DNA of 64,000 bases. Source: Lepiota brunneoincarnata (taxonomy: Eukaryota; Basidiomycota; Agaricomycetes; Agaricales; Agaricaceae). The stretch's first letter is position 1; every line of letters starts with the position of its first letter. Below the pieces are notes generated by a model, which did not search any database, was not told the origin of the DNA, and was given only the letters and a program-made list of their open reading frames with translations. The stretch covers positions 1 to 64,000 of the forward strand of contig JAEBUN010000055.1 of the NCBI GenBank assembly GCA_023014365.1, read 5' to 3'. This document shows positions 35,273 to 46,712 of the stretch, in pieces. A program made the position numbers and the translations under genes.

Positions 35273-35354
35273 TGTTACGGATTTGTTGTCCTCATCTTCA
35301 TTGGGAATATGATTGGGATGACAGGAAAGGGCATCAGCAGCAGGTATTTTTGTA

Positions 35355-36655
35355 CTAGTGAAAAGGTGGAAATGTTCATGGGTTTTAATATAGATAAAGG
35401 GCTCATTCTCACTAAGCTTAGTCGAAATTTGATAAACTTAGGTTAATACAAGTAGTATGAGATAGATAATGAACAGTTTCATCTTTTAGGTGTTCTGGGG
35501 GTGCGTTCTGACAGCAAAATTCAAGAGAATAGTGTTTTTAGAGGTTAACGAACAGCCGTTGAAGTTATCTTAGCCATACGGTGCAACAGTGAAAGGACAA
35601 TCCCTGTCAATTCAAAGCATGGGGTCTCTAGTCTCTAGTCTCTGGTCTCTGAACTCTGTTCTCTGTCTCTGTCTCTGTCTCTAGCACTCTGGAACTCTAA
35701 ACTCTGGACTCTATTCTCTGTCTCTGTCTCTGGGTTGGTCAATAACTGAAGAAATCACACTTAACGATGCACACTAAGTAGTCCTCTGAAACCATTCTTG
35801 ATCACAGCTTGCAGACTTGCATGTGGAAGCAGGGGTGAGACCTCTTGCTTCTCCATGAACAAGCGTGACCATATTTATATTGTTTAGATACATATGAGAG
35901 ATAGTAAATATGAAATAGAAAACAATAAGCTTAATTGTTACAGGTACTGTAGAACATTTTGGAGGGTTTGGCAGCATTTCTACCTTGCCCTGGGTTATGG
36001 GTTTTTCTCTGATTGACGAATGGCAATCCAGCCAGATGTGTTCCATGCTTGTCTGCATTATTCTGCATCCACATGAGCGCGTTTAAGCCTCCAGATCAAT
36101 TATGATCGGAATGTATAGCATATGGACAATCCCTTGATCCATTGTAATTAATCTCAGTTAGGCAGTATGCCAAGGTGCTGGGACCCACAAAGCACTTGCT
36201 AATTAGGAGTCTTTGATATTTCTAGGGTTTTGGGCATCAGTTGTCACCTCCCAAATGTTGGATGTTCCATTCTGTAGTCTGGTTATCATTATTGGGCTCA
36301 CTGTAGGTGTAATACACCTGCGACAGCTGCTAGGTACATTCTTTATGTTCAAATGCATTCGGGTTCATCAGAAAACTGCTCGTAAGATCCCTTGATGCAA
36401 CCAGAGTATACTCGATAGACTATGTAGAGTCCTGAATCCCTCCGGAGAGTGTTCTGATAGCTTGGTTCACTAAGCTTAGTGATAATGAGCTGGTTTGAAC
36501 ACTTCCGAGGCTCGAATATCTTCATTTCAGTCAAACTGGCTACTATGGGACATAGTACCAATCCTCTATAGAGTTCTTTAATGATATAGCCAATGATTCT
36601 ATGTAGAGAATTGTTCCAGAGTACGGAATTCATGTATAGGCATGAAATCGGCATA
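35355..36655 (-). repeat. Dispersed repeat R1, copy B
   Basis: About 1.3 kb, very similar to 57001-58301. On the minus strand it runs TGATAYRCCGATTT...CCTTTTCA, an LTR-like TG...CA pair. It contains a CTCTGT/GGTCTCT-rich simple repeat (35625-35735). Some short frames are conserved between copies (e.g. 35774-36058), but stops and repeats make a gene unlikely. Confidence 0.8.
35625..35735. repeat. (CTCTGT/GTCTCT)n simple repeat in R1
   Basis: Pyrimidine-rich runs of TCTCTG and CTCTGT. The same array is at 57268-57380 in copy C. Confidence 0.9.
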
Positions 36656-36659
36656 TCAA

Positions 36660-37660
36660 CACCATCACAGGGAAGGCTGGAGAGGTTCAGGAGGGGTCTA
36701 CCATTGCTGATTATGAAGCTCTCTTTGGAGTTGCACGAGTGCAAGGTTTGTGGTAGCAGCAATGACAGCATTTTTGATATGGAGTTCATTCACTGCTTGG
36801 ACATATTGGATGCAGTTTGTCTTCCACATTCTCTGCTTACTCCTGAACATTAGAAGCTGATAGCAAATGAATTCGCAGCTATATTTCGAAAACTATATTG
36901 GGTTTCTGATTGTTGCAGTGCCAGTTCAATGATCTTTGGAGTGGGATTACCCAAATAGATGCACCAGAGGGTGTAATGAATAGAAGCGTTGATAGTCGTC
37001 TTGTCCACTCAGCCTTTCTTAAGCACTTTCGTGAACACCGAGTGTACATTGAGAAGTTCTGGTGGAACGATGTCATGGCCAGCAGGATCTGTATAATCCG
37101 CAAAGCACTTTGTCACTTTAGCGTAGAAAGCACCTAAGCAGCTCTCGAGAGGATGATCCATCCCCATCTTTATGCCAAACTCCTGGATTGGCACAAGCAC
37201 TCGATATTGGAGGTTCCCCTCAGGTCCATCAACATAGATGAGTGATACCTGTTGCAGGGACACCAGTGCCCCCTGAAGATGGATCATTGCTGGTGAGTGG
37301 CTTTGCAGTTCATCAATGGCCCCCTGTCAGCATGAGAACCCATCTGGAAGGCTCGATAGCATGGCAAAAATCAGGACAGTGTTTGGGTCCACCCGCATAT
37401 GTGGACTGTGCACCAACAGGTGGATGGACGCGTCGAGATTGGATAAATGGTGCTTGCTACCCATCCCTATGGCCCTTGTCTGTGTCCGCTCCCATCGGGC
37501 CCACAGTGATTTGGGCCTCTCGTTCCCTTCTTGTAGTTTGGAAATGATGAGTTTAATGGCCAGAGGTATCCCATTGGCAATTTAGACCAATTTTTCAGTG
37601 AATTTGTTCATCGGCACCTGAGACTTTTGAAATATCAACTTTGCATCCTGAGACCGATCC
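36660..37660 (-). pseudogene. NB-ARC/NLR-like protein fragment with possible TPR start
   Basis: Reading the minus strand from about 37660: a helical stretch, then IANGIPLAIKLIISKLQEG, ERPKSLWARWERTQT, HHLSNLDASIHL and FAMLSSLPDGFSC. These match the ARC2/winged-helix end of NB-ARC domains in basidiomycete NLR-like proteins. It continues with VSLIYVDGPEG, HDIVPPELLNVHSVFTK and, after a frameshift near 37015, WTRRLSTLLFITPSGASIW. A TPR-like stretch follows near 36800. In-frame stops interrupt before IANG and after PDGFSC. The P-loop half is not present. Such proteins are thought to act in non-self recognition; this copy is dead. Confidence 0.7.
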
Positions 37661-38209
37661 TTCTTGGTTTGTATTTCCTGTTATATTGTTAGATTAACTT
37701 TCGATTTATAGTAAGTTTGTGCAGTTAGCTGAACAGCACTCGGGGGCTAACAATCAATGTAATGAAAATAGCAGTGAAATCCTTCAGTACATTCAATCGC
37801 TGGTAGAGCAACCATGTAGTGCAATCAGGTACTGAGAACAGGATGTAGGACTTACAATGGATGCACGCCATGCTCTGTATTCAATTTTGCGACTTTATCC
37901 TGGCTAGTATTGCTCAGAGTACCATTAGTTGGAAGCAATCTATTGAGATATTCATTGGGTGGCACATGCAAGACAGTAAGGATTTTATTTTTGAGCTCAT
38001 GTACACTCCTAATCCACATTTTACCAACACCAAGTTTGGATTATATCAAGACACTTCCCCCCAGGTGACCAGACTCTCCCATTTGCAAAAAACTTTGCTG
38101 GAACGGTCCCCTTGTAGATATGGAATGTTCCAATGGCATGCACACCACAGAACCCCCAGACCATCCAGTGTTCATCTTTATCTGACTTTGAAGAATGTTT
38201 TACTCCCCT
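37661..38209 (-). other. Unassigned, possible gene remnant
   Basis: A minus frame at 38021-38215 reads DEHWMVWGFCGVHAIGTFHI; I do not recognise it. It lies between the NLR fragment and repeat R2, and could belong to either or to a third element. Confidence 0.3.
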
Positions 38210-39152
38210 TCGCATTCTTCAGCCACCAATCACATCCGTTCCATTAATACTCACATTAAAACCCAATCTATTGCCCGACCTGCAGCCATTCCAGATACTT
38301 TCTTCTTGTGGGTGCTTTTAGTGACCTCCAAGGCAGCCCTTGCCTTTCCCCTCTCTTCCCAGGACAGCCTTTTGTACTTGCGTGAGTAGAGGTAAGCATA
38401 CGACATGTATGCAAGTGAATTTGGCAATGATGGTGAGAACAACGGTGGTGCAACACTTGTCACACTTATCAGGAGCTGCAAGATACACAAGTACAAATGC
38501 AAATGCTCAATACAACAGCACAGTAAATGCGGCTCCATGGTCCACCATCCCCTACAACTACAAGGGCTGCCGCTCTTGTGGCTGCACCTCTTGGCCTCAG
38601 GAGCAAATACACACACCAGGTTTCTGTTTTTTTTGTTCATTTTAATGTCCCAGAGGCCACTCCTTTTGGCAGACGCACCTCTACAGGTTGAGCAAATGCT
38701 TCTGGGGCCCCATTGCCCCTTACTGCACCATGGCACTACATTGCCCTGCATGGAAATGCCATCTGTGTGGCCACCATCCTCCCCTGCCCTCTGCTTCATC
38801 CTCTGGCTGGGTGTTGCATTCCATTATCCACCTTGACAGTAGCCAAACCTCCAGTATATTACTCTATTGTATACTAGCAATTAATATTTATGTTTGCTAT
38901 TGAAAAACAATGGTATGTGTGGCTATACCCCATTCTGCTCCTTTAAGTTGCCTTATACCACCCTCCATATATTACACCATTACACTGATGACATTTTCTG
39001 GTGTAAATATCTAGATTTACCATCAAAACTCATCCTACAGAAAACACTATTTTTTCCTACATCCCAAGATACAACACTACCTGGTGTAATTTACACGACT
39101 TACTCTTTAAGGTTGTATTTTACCACCCCTAGGGGTTCACAGTGTAAGATGT
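38210..39152. repeat. Dispersed repeat R2, copy 2
   Basis: Homologous to 16640-17620 (shared blocks described there). A minus frame (38799-38251) overlaps it and ends in AIDWVLM like its counterpart, but has no known domain. Confidence 0.65.
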
Positions 39153-39443
39153 GTAAGGGGACTGTACACACCCCCTTACACAAGGTACGTCTAGGAGTCT
39201 GTGGTTGGGTGTCTGGGCTTGGCCTCTCTAGCTGATGCCCAATGCTTGAGCCTAGCCTTGGCCTTCAGCCACTCCCATCCCTGAGCCGGACCCTGCATAC
39301 AATTATATTATCTAATGTTGTTGTATATTGTTTGCACACATTATGTCTGGTAGCCTAAGTAGTGTTTCCTACCCAGTCTGTGTGCAGAGTGTTATTGTAT
39401 TTAAGTAGTGCATGTGCTGATTACAATCGGCACCTGAATATCA
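39153..39443 (+). repeat. Copia-like LTR, variant
   Basis: It begins TGTAAGGGGACTG and ends GAATATCA before ACTTGGTTCTGG, the same binding-site layout as at 21264 and 40444. The body differs from the other two LTRs, so this is a related family. Confidence 0.45.
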
Positions 39444-39474
39444 ACTTGGTTCTGGTGCACCCTACTTACCCTAA

Positions 39475-40028
39475 CAAGATGGGTAGTATATTTGATATTG
39501 CCAACAGAAAGCTTGGTTGGGCAGCCACCAAGTGACTTTGAAAGTTGAATGGTATTTGGAGTGAAGGTGAGATATAGTGCTGAGGCCAAGACCAGTGGTA
39601 GAAGCAATATGGGTAGCAGAGTAGCCTTTGTCCAAAAGGGAGAGAATATGGTTGCATTGAGTCATAGAGAGAGATCACATGTTAGCAAAATAGAGTTGGA
39701 GGGGTGGTGTGAGCTAGGGGAGTGAGCAGCTATATTTATACATTATTCCAACCAGACGCATGACATTTATTTGCACTTATTTGGCTGTAATAAACAAAAT
39801 CATGTGATTAAAGTAAAGATGGACAAAACCCTTCCAATGACCTTAAATGATTATTTAATTCACCGACTTCCCAAAATGGTATATGACATAATGATATTTG
39901 GCAGGGTGATATATGAGCCATATAGGTATTCCCAATTAAAATATGAAGGTTTCATCTTTAGTAGGTGGGCAGTTATTAACATATTTGTTGAAGTATAAAA
40001 ATCATTAGAAGGGTTTTGTCCCTTACTG
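39475..40028 (-). mobile_element. Tc1/mariner family A, truncated copy (right end)
   Basis: It matches 23558-24112 and carries the DNA-binding (HTH) start of the transposase with a small deletion, plus the right terminal repeat ending CCCTTACTG before TA. The catalytic part is absent; the break adjoins the leader of the copia-like LTR. Confidence 0.88.
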
Positions 40029-40175
40029 TACCTTTCATAAGGGAGGGTGCACGATGCCAGTCCCCTTACAATACCTGCAAGATAAGGAACCCCTGATTAA
40101 AGACATAGGAGGCTTAGCTAGTGTACTGGCTTCAAGAGCCACAGGAGAGCTGCTGCAAGCTTGCTGGACAGAAGG

Positions 40176-40444
40176 TGTAAGGAGATAGCTGGATAGCCAG
40201 ATCCCAATCCTAGTGAGCTTAGTATACTACTCACCTGGTGTATCTAACCAGTGTAACAGGTTGTTGCTCATCTATTCTTACTCCCCTTTTGATATAGGTT
40301 GCCTAATGAATATTCTTAGCAGAACTTGATCTTATCACTGTAAATAGTTGTTCTCTGATGTTCTCTGACATTTTATAGTATTTATAGTACTGCCTGTAGT
40401 ATATAGGTACAGGTTGAGGGGTGAAACCCCTCACTTAATTATCA
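40176..40444 (+). repeat. Copia-like LTR, copy 2
   Basis: TGTAAGGAGATAGCTGG...TAATTATCA, homologous to 20995-21264, followed by ACTTGGTTCCAGG. No KH ORF follows, so it may be a solo LTR or a remnant. Confidence 0.55.
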
Positions 40445-40489
40445 ACTTGGTTCCAGGCCTCTTATTCATCTAACAGAAGAGGTGTACTT

Positions 40490-43360
40490 CAAGAAATGTA
40501 AAGAGGACTTTGGCCTCTTCCGTGGAGGAGCTGGATGGAGTGAGATGAAAACAAAAACAAAATATGGAGGTATACAAAAGACTCTGAACAAGGTGAAGTG
40601 CTGCACTTTCCAGCACTGGAAATAGAAGGGACTTCAAGATAGGATCAGAGTATAAACATGAAGAACATAAAATTATAAAGTGAAGCAAATCTGGTAGTAA
40701 AACAAGAATATCTGGCTAGATGGTGTGACCAGAGGGAGCATCAAGGTCTATGGAGGCTTTATATTGAGATAAATTAGATGAAAAGAAAATGATGAAGAAA
40801 TGTGGAATATATAATGCAAATAGTCTAGCTTTACTAAATCTATTACATAGTCACTATCCTCATCTCCAAAGGCCAGGAAAAGGTTGGGAAACTCACTGAC
40901 CTCAGGGTGAACACTGATTTGAGATGTGGTTGGAGTAGGACTAAGAGGGTGGTTTTATCTTGAAGGTGAACAAAGAAGGTGGAAGCTGAAGCTTTTCTTA
41001 ACAGAGTCTTTGACCTTATTACCTCAATTGTGAGCTGTTTGAGCTTGTGGACTTATGTGTCTGTCTGGGCTTTGTGCAACAGATTGGCCTGGATGACTGT
41101 GGGAGAACTGTATAGCTCATGATGCTGGAATTTAATTGAACCTTGCATTCCAGATAGAAGAATATATTCCTGCAGGATTGGGTCCATATGAGCTTCTGGA
41201 TCAGTATTTACAATATTATCCATAAGCATGAGACATCCAATGTTAAACTCAATTACCTGAAGCAGAACAAAGTTAGGTAGGCTGCTGAAAATGCAAGTTT
41301 GAAAAGAAATCAAGTTGGTGATGAGACTAGCAATCTCCAAACATATGGTCTTGCTTTCTAAAGAAACTACAATACACTGCAGCAACTTCAGCTTCTTGAG
41401 GTTGCTCATTACATTGGTGGAAAGTTCCTTGGTGAATTTTGTATGGCAATAATTCATCTTCATTGTTACAATATTGACAGATAGCCAAGGGCATGTCTGT
41501 ACAGCAAGACCATTAAAAAAGGAAATTTTCTTGGAGCTGGAGATGGCATTGTATAAACATACAGAGTTGAGTCAATAGACAAGTATGGTACAGATCTAGG
41601 CTGCAGCATCTGATAATTTAAGCAGATGTGAGCAATACTCACTAATGAGCATCTTTTCAATCCTTGCCAAGAAAATCTACTCTAACATGGAAGTTGCTTT
41701 TGCTAGAATGGTTTGCCAGCTGTAAGATGGAATAAAGTTGGGAAACCATAGTCCTAATGATTGGCATATTCTCTGCTTTATATCCTTGAGTATTTTGTAT
41801 GTAGCATCTGTGGTTACAGGATTGAAGAGATCAGGATGGTCAGCTCTATAGACCAGCCACATTGCATTCCATATCAGTGCTTTTATCATGAATAATGCTG
41901 GATCCTTACCAAGATTTATAAGAAAGATATTATCCAGCTCAGCCATATCCTTGATCAATCAGGTCTTGTAGCCATTCCTCAAGTTTTCTGGAGTCCACTA
42001 GCTGGTTAATTGAGTATATAATAGTGTTCTCCCACCTCCTGATGGCACCCTCTAAACCACCCTGTCAGTCAGTCATATACTTGCTGTATTTTGTCTTATC
42101 TGCAAATTCACATAGTTTGTTAGTATACAGACCCTTCAGTGTAGCAAGCAAGTATTCAATGGTCCTGAGCAATAACTAGGGAGTATTGATATTAGCATTT
42201 GTTCTCAATCTCAAGTATATCTTTTACCACACTTAATAACTTTTGGATTGTATTTGTAAAAAACTTTGGTGAGAAGATTGTGTCATCATAAAAATGTGGG
42301 TCTAGCTCAATGAGAGTTTAATATACTTCACTGATTTCTTGTGTTTGAACTTTTAAATCTCCACCTGTTATCTTTGATATGTGATTCTTGAATGTGCCAG
42401 GAACTGTGTTCTCAGTTTGCTTTGCCATCAAGTATTCTCAAAACTTCCACCTGAGCTGTTCTGCTAAACTTTTAAAGTATTGATGTACAACAAAGTTGTT
42501 TGATAGGTGGTATGCACCTGCTACATTGTTGATAAGCAAAGATCCTATTCAATTGGATGTGACTTAATCATATACAACAATAAATACTCTACATCCCCAC
42601 CTTTTGGAGTATTATCTTTTCTGCTACCAGCTACTTCTCTACCTTTTCCAAGCTATTCTCTGCAGGTATGTGCACTGCATCCTCCTCTAGTATATTGAGG
42701 TCTTCTTTGTGCATGTTGATCTCAGCCTTGAGGGCAATGATTTGAGCCTTTGCCCCATCCCTCAGATATTTTGATACCTCAAAATGATGATAACCCCTAG
42801 CAAAGATGAGGACCCTCCTAGATCCTAGTGACTCATCTGTGAGTTTCAGGAACAGTGCAGCCTCTACATTTATCTCAATATTTAAACAGTCTAGATGGAT
42901 ATCAGCTGGGTCAATGATGAGAGGGATGAGATTGCTAGAGACAAAAGGTCAAAATGTAGTTGACTAAATCAAATTCATAAAATCCATCACTTTTTTATTG
43001 CTCTTAAGCTGATTATTCTACATTCCAAACCAGAACACTGCTGGAGGGTTGAAGAAGTCAATTTGTCCAACAGCAACAGTGACCTGATTGATAATAGAGT
43101 TGATAGGATCAATCTCCATTGTTGGTCCTTTGTTGGTATGGGCACATGATGGTCAGTTAGCCTTTAATGCCTGGCCAGCATTTTTACCCCATCACTACTA
43201 CTGGAGTTAATCTCCAGTACTTGGAGGATGTTAGCTTAGTGAGACTGGTCTGAATAACACCAGTGGACATACTTTCATGGGGACCATCAACTTTGATAGC
43301 TTTTTTGGTTTACTTAGTGGGTCATAGATGCTTGGGAGGCATAAAAAAAAAGGGAACATG
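40490..43360 (-). pseudogene. Unrecognised, heavily decayed gene-like region
   Basis: Minus-strand frames at 41958-41677, 41660-41466 and 41463-41053 follow one another and look protein-like (AELDNIFLINLGKDPALFMI; PILQEYILLSGMQGSI). Further upstream, near 42750, a coiled-coil-like stretch reads IALKAEINMHKEDLNIL. Stops break all of them. I could not link them to a family, and there is no terminal repeat. Confidence 0.3.
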
Positions 43361-43369
43361 GTTGAGGTA

Positions 43370-44974
43370 CAGTGACCCACAAAACTGTTCCAATGTTTTG
43401 TACTTTTGACTTAAAGTAGTAATAGCTCAATAAATAAAATGGCTAAATTTGTGAAAGTATTTATATGCATAGCCAAATATGTCATATCTGACCCTGCAAA
43501 GTCGCGTTATGTAATACTTCCAAATGAGGTAATCATGAATTTTGTAAAGCATTTTAAGTCATTGGAACAGTTTTGTCAATGGTGATTTTTGATACTAATC
43601 CAAGCAATCACATAACTCCATTGATTGTGAATCAATAAGATTATGTGACCATGTGTCTTTGACATATAAATAGATGTGCTGACAGCCATGTCCCATCATT
43701 CTCAACCCCCCCACTTATCATGAAGCCATTATCTTCTACTCTAAAGAAAACTATCCTCTCTATGCTAAATTCTCATCATTCCTATACTAAAATTCAGGCA
43801 ATTACTGGTGTTGGGTGCAGTACCATGTCCAGACTAGCCTCTAAAAATTGTTCCAGCCTTACCAAATCACTTGGAGGACCTCCTTCAAAACTCTCTACTA
43901 CTAATATCTGGTATACTATCCATCTTATCTCTGTTGGCAAGGCTGAAACTGCTGTAGATATAGCCAAATCTCTTACTCCCATCATTGGGACATCAGTCTC
44001 TTCACAGACTGTGGCAAGGCATCTCAAACAGGCAGGAATGAAGGCTGTATTCAAGCAACAAAAGCCTTTACTCTCTGACAAGCATAGGAGAGCTAGACTG
44101 GATTTTGCTCTGACACACCAGCATTGGACTGTGGAGGATTGGAAGCTGGTTGGATAGTCTGATGAGACCAAAATCAATCATTTGGGGTCAGATGGGAGGA
44201 AGTGGGCATGGAAAAAGAAGGGAGAGGGGCTCAGTGAAAGATTGGTTAAGGAATCTCTAAAGTATGGAGGAGGATCAGCAATGGTTTGGGGCTGTATGCT
44301 GTGGGATGGCCTAGGCTATGCTATGAGGATTGATGGAAGGATGGATGCAGAGTTGTCTGTGCAAATTTTGGAGGAGGATTTGAAGAAGAGTCTCTAGTGG
44401 TACAAGCTTAAACCCTGAGATATCATCTTTTAGCAAGATAATGATCCCAAACACAAGAGTATATTGGCCAAAAAATAGTTCAAAAAAATCATTTTAGGCT
44501 CCTAACCTGGCCAGCACAGTCACCTGACCTCAATCCCATTAAACACTTATGGGATTATGTGAAGAGAAAGCTGGGAGAGTATAAATCTCCTCCCAAGGGT
44601 ATAGAGGAGTTGTGGCAGAGGGTAGAGAAGGAGTGGGATGCTATTCCAGCTTCTGAGTGTCAGAAGTTAATTAAAAGTATGCCTAGAAGAGTAGCAGTTG
44701 TCCTCAAAGCTAAGGGGGACTACTCTAAGTACTAGAATAATAGGATGGCCTGGTATAATATGTCATTGACAAAACTGTTCCAATGACTTAAAATGCTTAC
44801 AAAATTCATAATTACCTAAGTTAAAAGTATTACATAACGCGACTTTGCAGGGTCAGATACAACATATTTTGCTATGGTTAGAAATATTCCCACAAATTTA
44901 GCCATTTTATTCATTGAGCTATTACTACTTTAAGTCAAAAGTACAAAACATTGGAACAGTTTTGTGGGTCACTG
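43370..44974 (+). mobile_element. Tc1/mariner family B element, full length, 1605 bp
   Basis: The termini CAGTGACCCACAAAACTG and reverse complement are flanked by TA at 43368-43369 and 44975-44976. The terminal repeats are about 215 bp, each with an internal inverted CATTGGAACAGTTTTGT. The end sequence differs from family A by a handful of bases (CAGTRA..SACAAAAC), so the two families are related. Confidence 0.92.
43720..44740 (+). pseudogene. Tc1/mariner family B transposase, several stops
   Basis: A helix-turn-helix start (MLNSHHSYTKIQAITGVGCSTMSRLAS) is followed by RARLDFALTHQHWTVEDWKLV. A TAG replaces the usual Trp before SDETKINHLGSDG. AMVWGCMLWDGLG and QDNDPKHKS follow, with extra stops after KKSL and before QDND. 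The Glu-containing SPDLNPIKH block near 44530 is frame-shifted. It is clearly inactive. Confidence 0.88.
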
Positions 44975-44976
44975 TA

Positions 44977-45549
44977 TATCTATTTACACATGCTCTATTT
45001 CTACCTTATCTCTCCATACCACAATGCACTCTTATGATGTAAGATAACCAAGCAACCCATATAGTTATTGGTCCAGTTGACTAGTTTATTTGGGACTATG
45101 CTTCTTTGAGTCCTCAACCAAGTTGCTGGGCCTAGTCCAAGAAACTGGTTATTAATAGACCTTTAGTTTGATATATCTGTGACCACTGATTGGATAGTCT
45201 GAAAAGTAGAAGCATTCATCAACAGAGTGTAAGAGAGATTTCTGAAATGATCCATGCTTATTATAGTTTTACAAGTGTCTGAGCTATTGTTCATCAATGA
45301 GATATATCGTGTAGATAGGGATATATGATTTTGTGGAATCATGGACTAACTATATATAGGCATAGTTGCTGAGTGGACATAGTGAATTTACCACCACCAC
45401 TACTGCACCCTACCACACTAGTGTTACAGTAGTATCACAGTAATGTGCAGTAGTGTGCAGTAATGTCACAAAAATTGGACCTGGGCCCAAGCTGGCCAAG
45501 ACTTGCCCTAAACCCTTGTAAAAGGCTTGGCCTGTATTCTAAGCAGGTT
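44977..45549. other. No gene recognised
   Basis: It holds short GTGCAGTAGTGTGCAGTAATGTCAC-like repetition near 45440-45470 only. Confidence 0.4.
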
Positions 45550-46712
45550 TTAGGCCCTAAGCAACTCACAAAGGTTAAATGCGAGTGGCTCAACCAGTGG
45601 CATAGATTCTTCTGTTTTTTCTACTGTTATTGTTATTTTTCCTTTGTGTTCTCTTAGTTTGTAGTATAATGCTTGCCATTCTTTTATTTCACTTTTTTCA
45701 TAGTATCCAGTGTCTTCCCATTCTTCTATATTTTTGCATAGGTTATGGGTTTGTGATATTATATCTGTTATTATGTTTATGTTTCCTTGAGTTTCCATTG
45801 TTTTGGTTATTGCTAATGTATCAGCTTTTGTTATAGTGATGCCAGTCTTCGTGACTAGTGTTGAGCATATTGTTAACTTCACCCAAGTCAACAATTGCTC
45901 TAAGAGACTCTTTGTGAGCTCTCAAGGTATTCCTCACTAGCTTAGAGATTAAGACTTTCAGAAGACGACTTAAGAGTTCAAGCAAATAGGTAAATCTCCA
46001 CCAGATAACCAAGTAGAAACTTGAGAGTTTCTCTTGGTAGACCAGAAGTCTTATATATTGTTCAAGGTACTATTAATACATGTTCCTGTATCAAAAGAAG
46101 TTTGACAAACTTCTTAGAAGCAAACTATGTTTAACTACCTAAGAATAACTATCTAAACATAGTTATCTATTAATAGTTAATAGTATGAGAAATGATATTA
46201 AAATAAGAAAATATTATGTAACAAATCAAGATGAAAATGGTTATATAATAAAGGAATAAAATAAAGTAAAAGACAAAAAGATATACATAATGCTTTAGTA
46301 TATTGCAACTAAAGACTTTTGGCATAATAAGTCCAAGTTGTATGTCAAAGTAAGGATGAATCATAACAGCTTTGCTCTTGGTAGTTTTGTATGTCAACTA
46401 GTATATTTGTATGTTCTTATTTCCTTCTTTGGTTTCTATTATTGTTTTTTCTTCTTTTTTCATTGTTGTTAGGTAGATGAGTTTTTGTTCTTTGTTTTCT
46501 GTTTCTCTTTTTTTGATGGGTATGTTCATGATGTTGTTCTTTTTGTATCTTCTTTTTTTGATCTGTCATATGTTCCAAATATTCTGATGGATTTTTCAAA
46601 AGTTGTCTTTTCTAGTAATTGGAGGTTGATAGTTATTGTTTCTTTTTTGGGGTCTAGATATTTGTTTTTGTTTATTCTTCTTGGTATATGATTTAGGTTA
46701 TCTATGGAACAG
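45550..46712 (-). mobile_element. LINE fragment with RNase H remnant
   Basis: On the minus strand, 46712-46526 reads KKETITINLQLLEKTTFEKSIRIFG, like the region after the RT palm of fungal LINEs. At 45894-45550, NINIITDIISQ...WQALYYKLREHKGKITIT resembles an RNase H domain with the DSK-type Asp motif damaged. Between them the sequence is AT-rich and unreadable. The 5' side is cut at 46713 by repeat R3. Confidence 0.5.

Larger units (their letters stand above)
32093..35350 (-). mobile_element. Chromovirus copy B, 5'-truncated
   Basis: Same family as the element at 55361-64000: 3' LTR at the low-coordinate end, third ORF, chromodomain and integrase. The sequence stops at about 35350, where repeat R1 copy B begins, and no chromovirus sequence follows beyond R1. 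RT, gag and the 5' LTR are missing. Confidence 0.88.

Noticed and set aside
35774..36058. 95-residue minus frame conserved at 57420-57704
   Set aside because: Conservation is explained by recent R1 copies. Differences are spread evenly over codon positions and there is no known domain.
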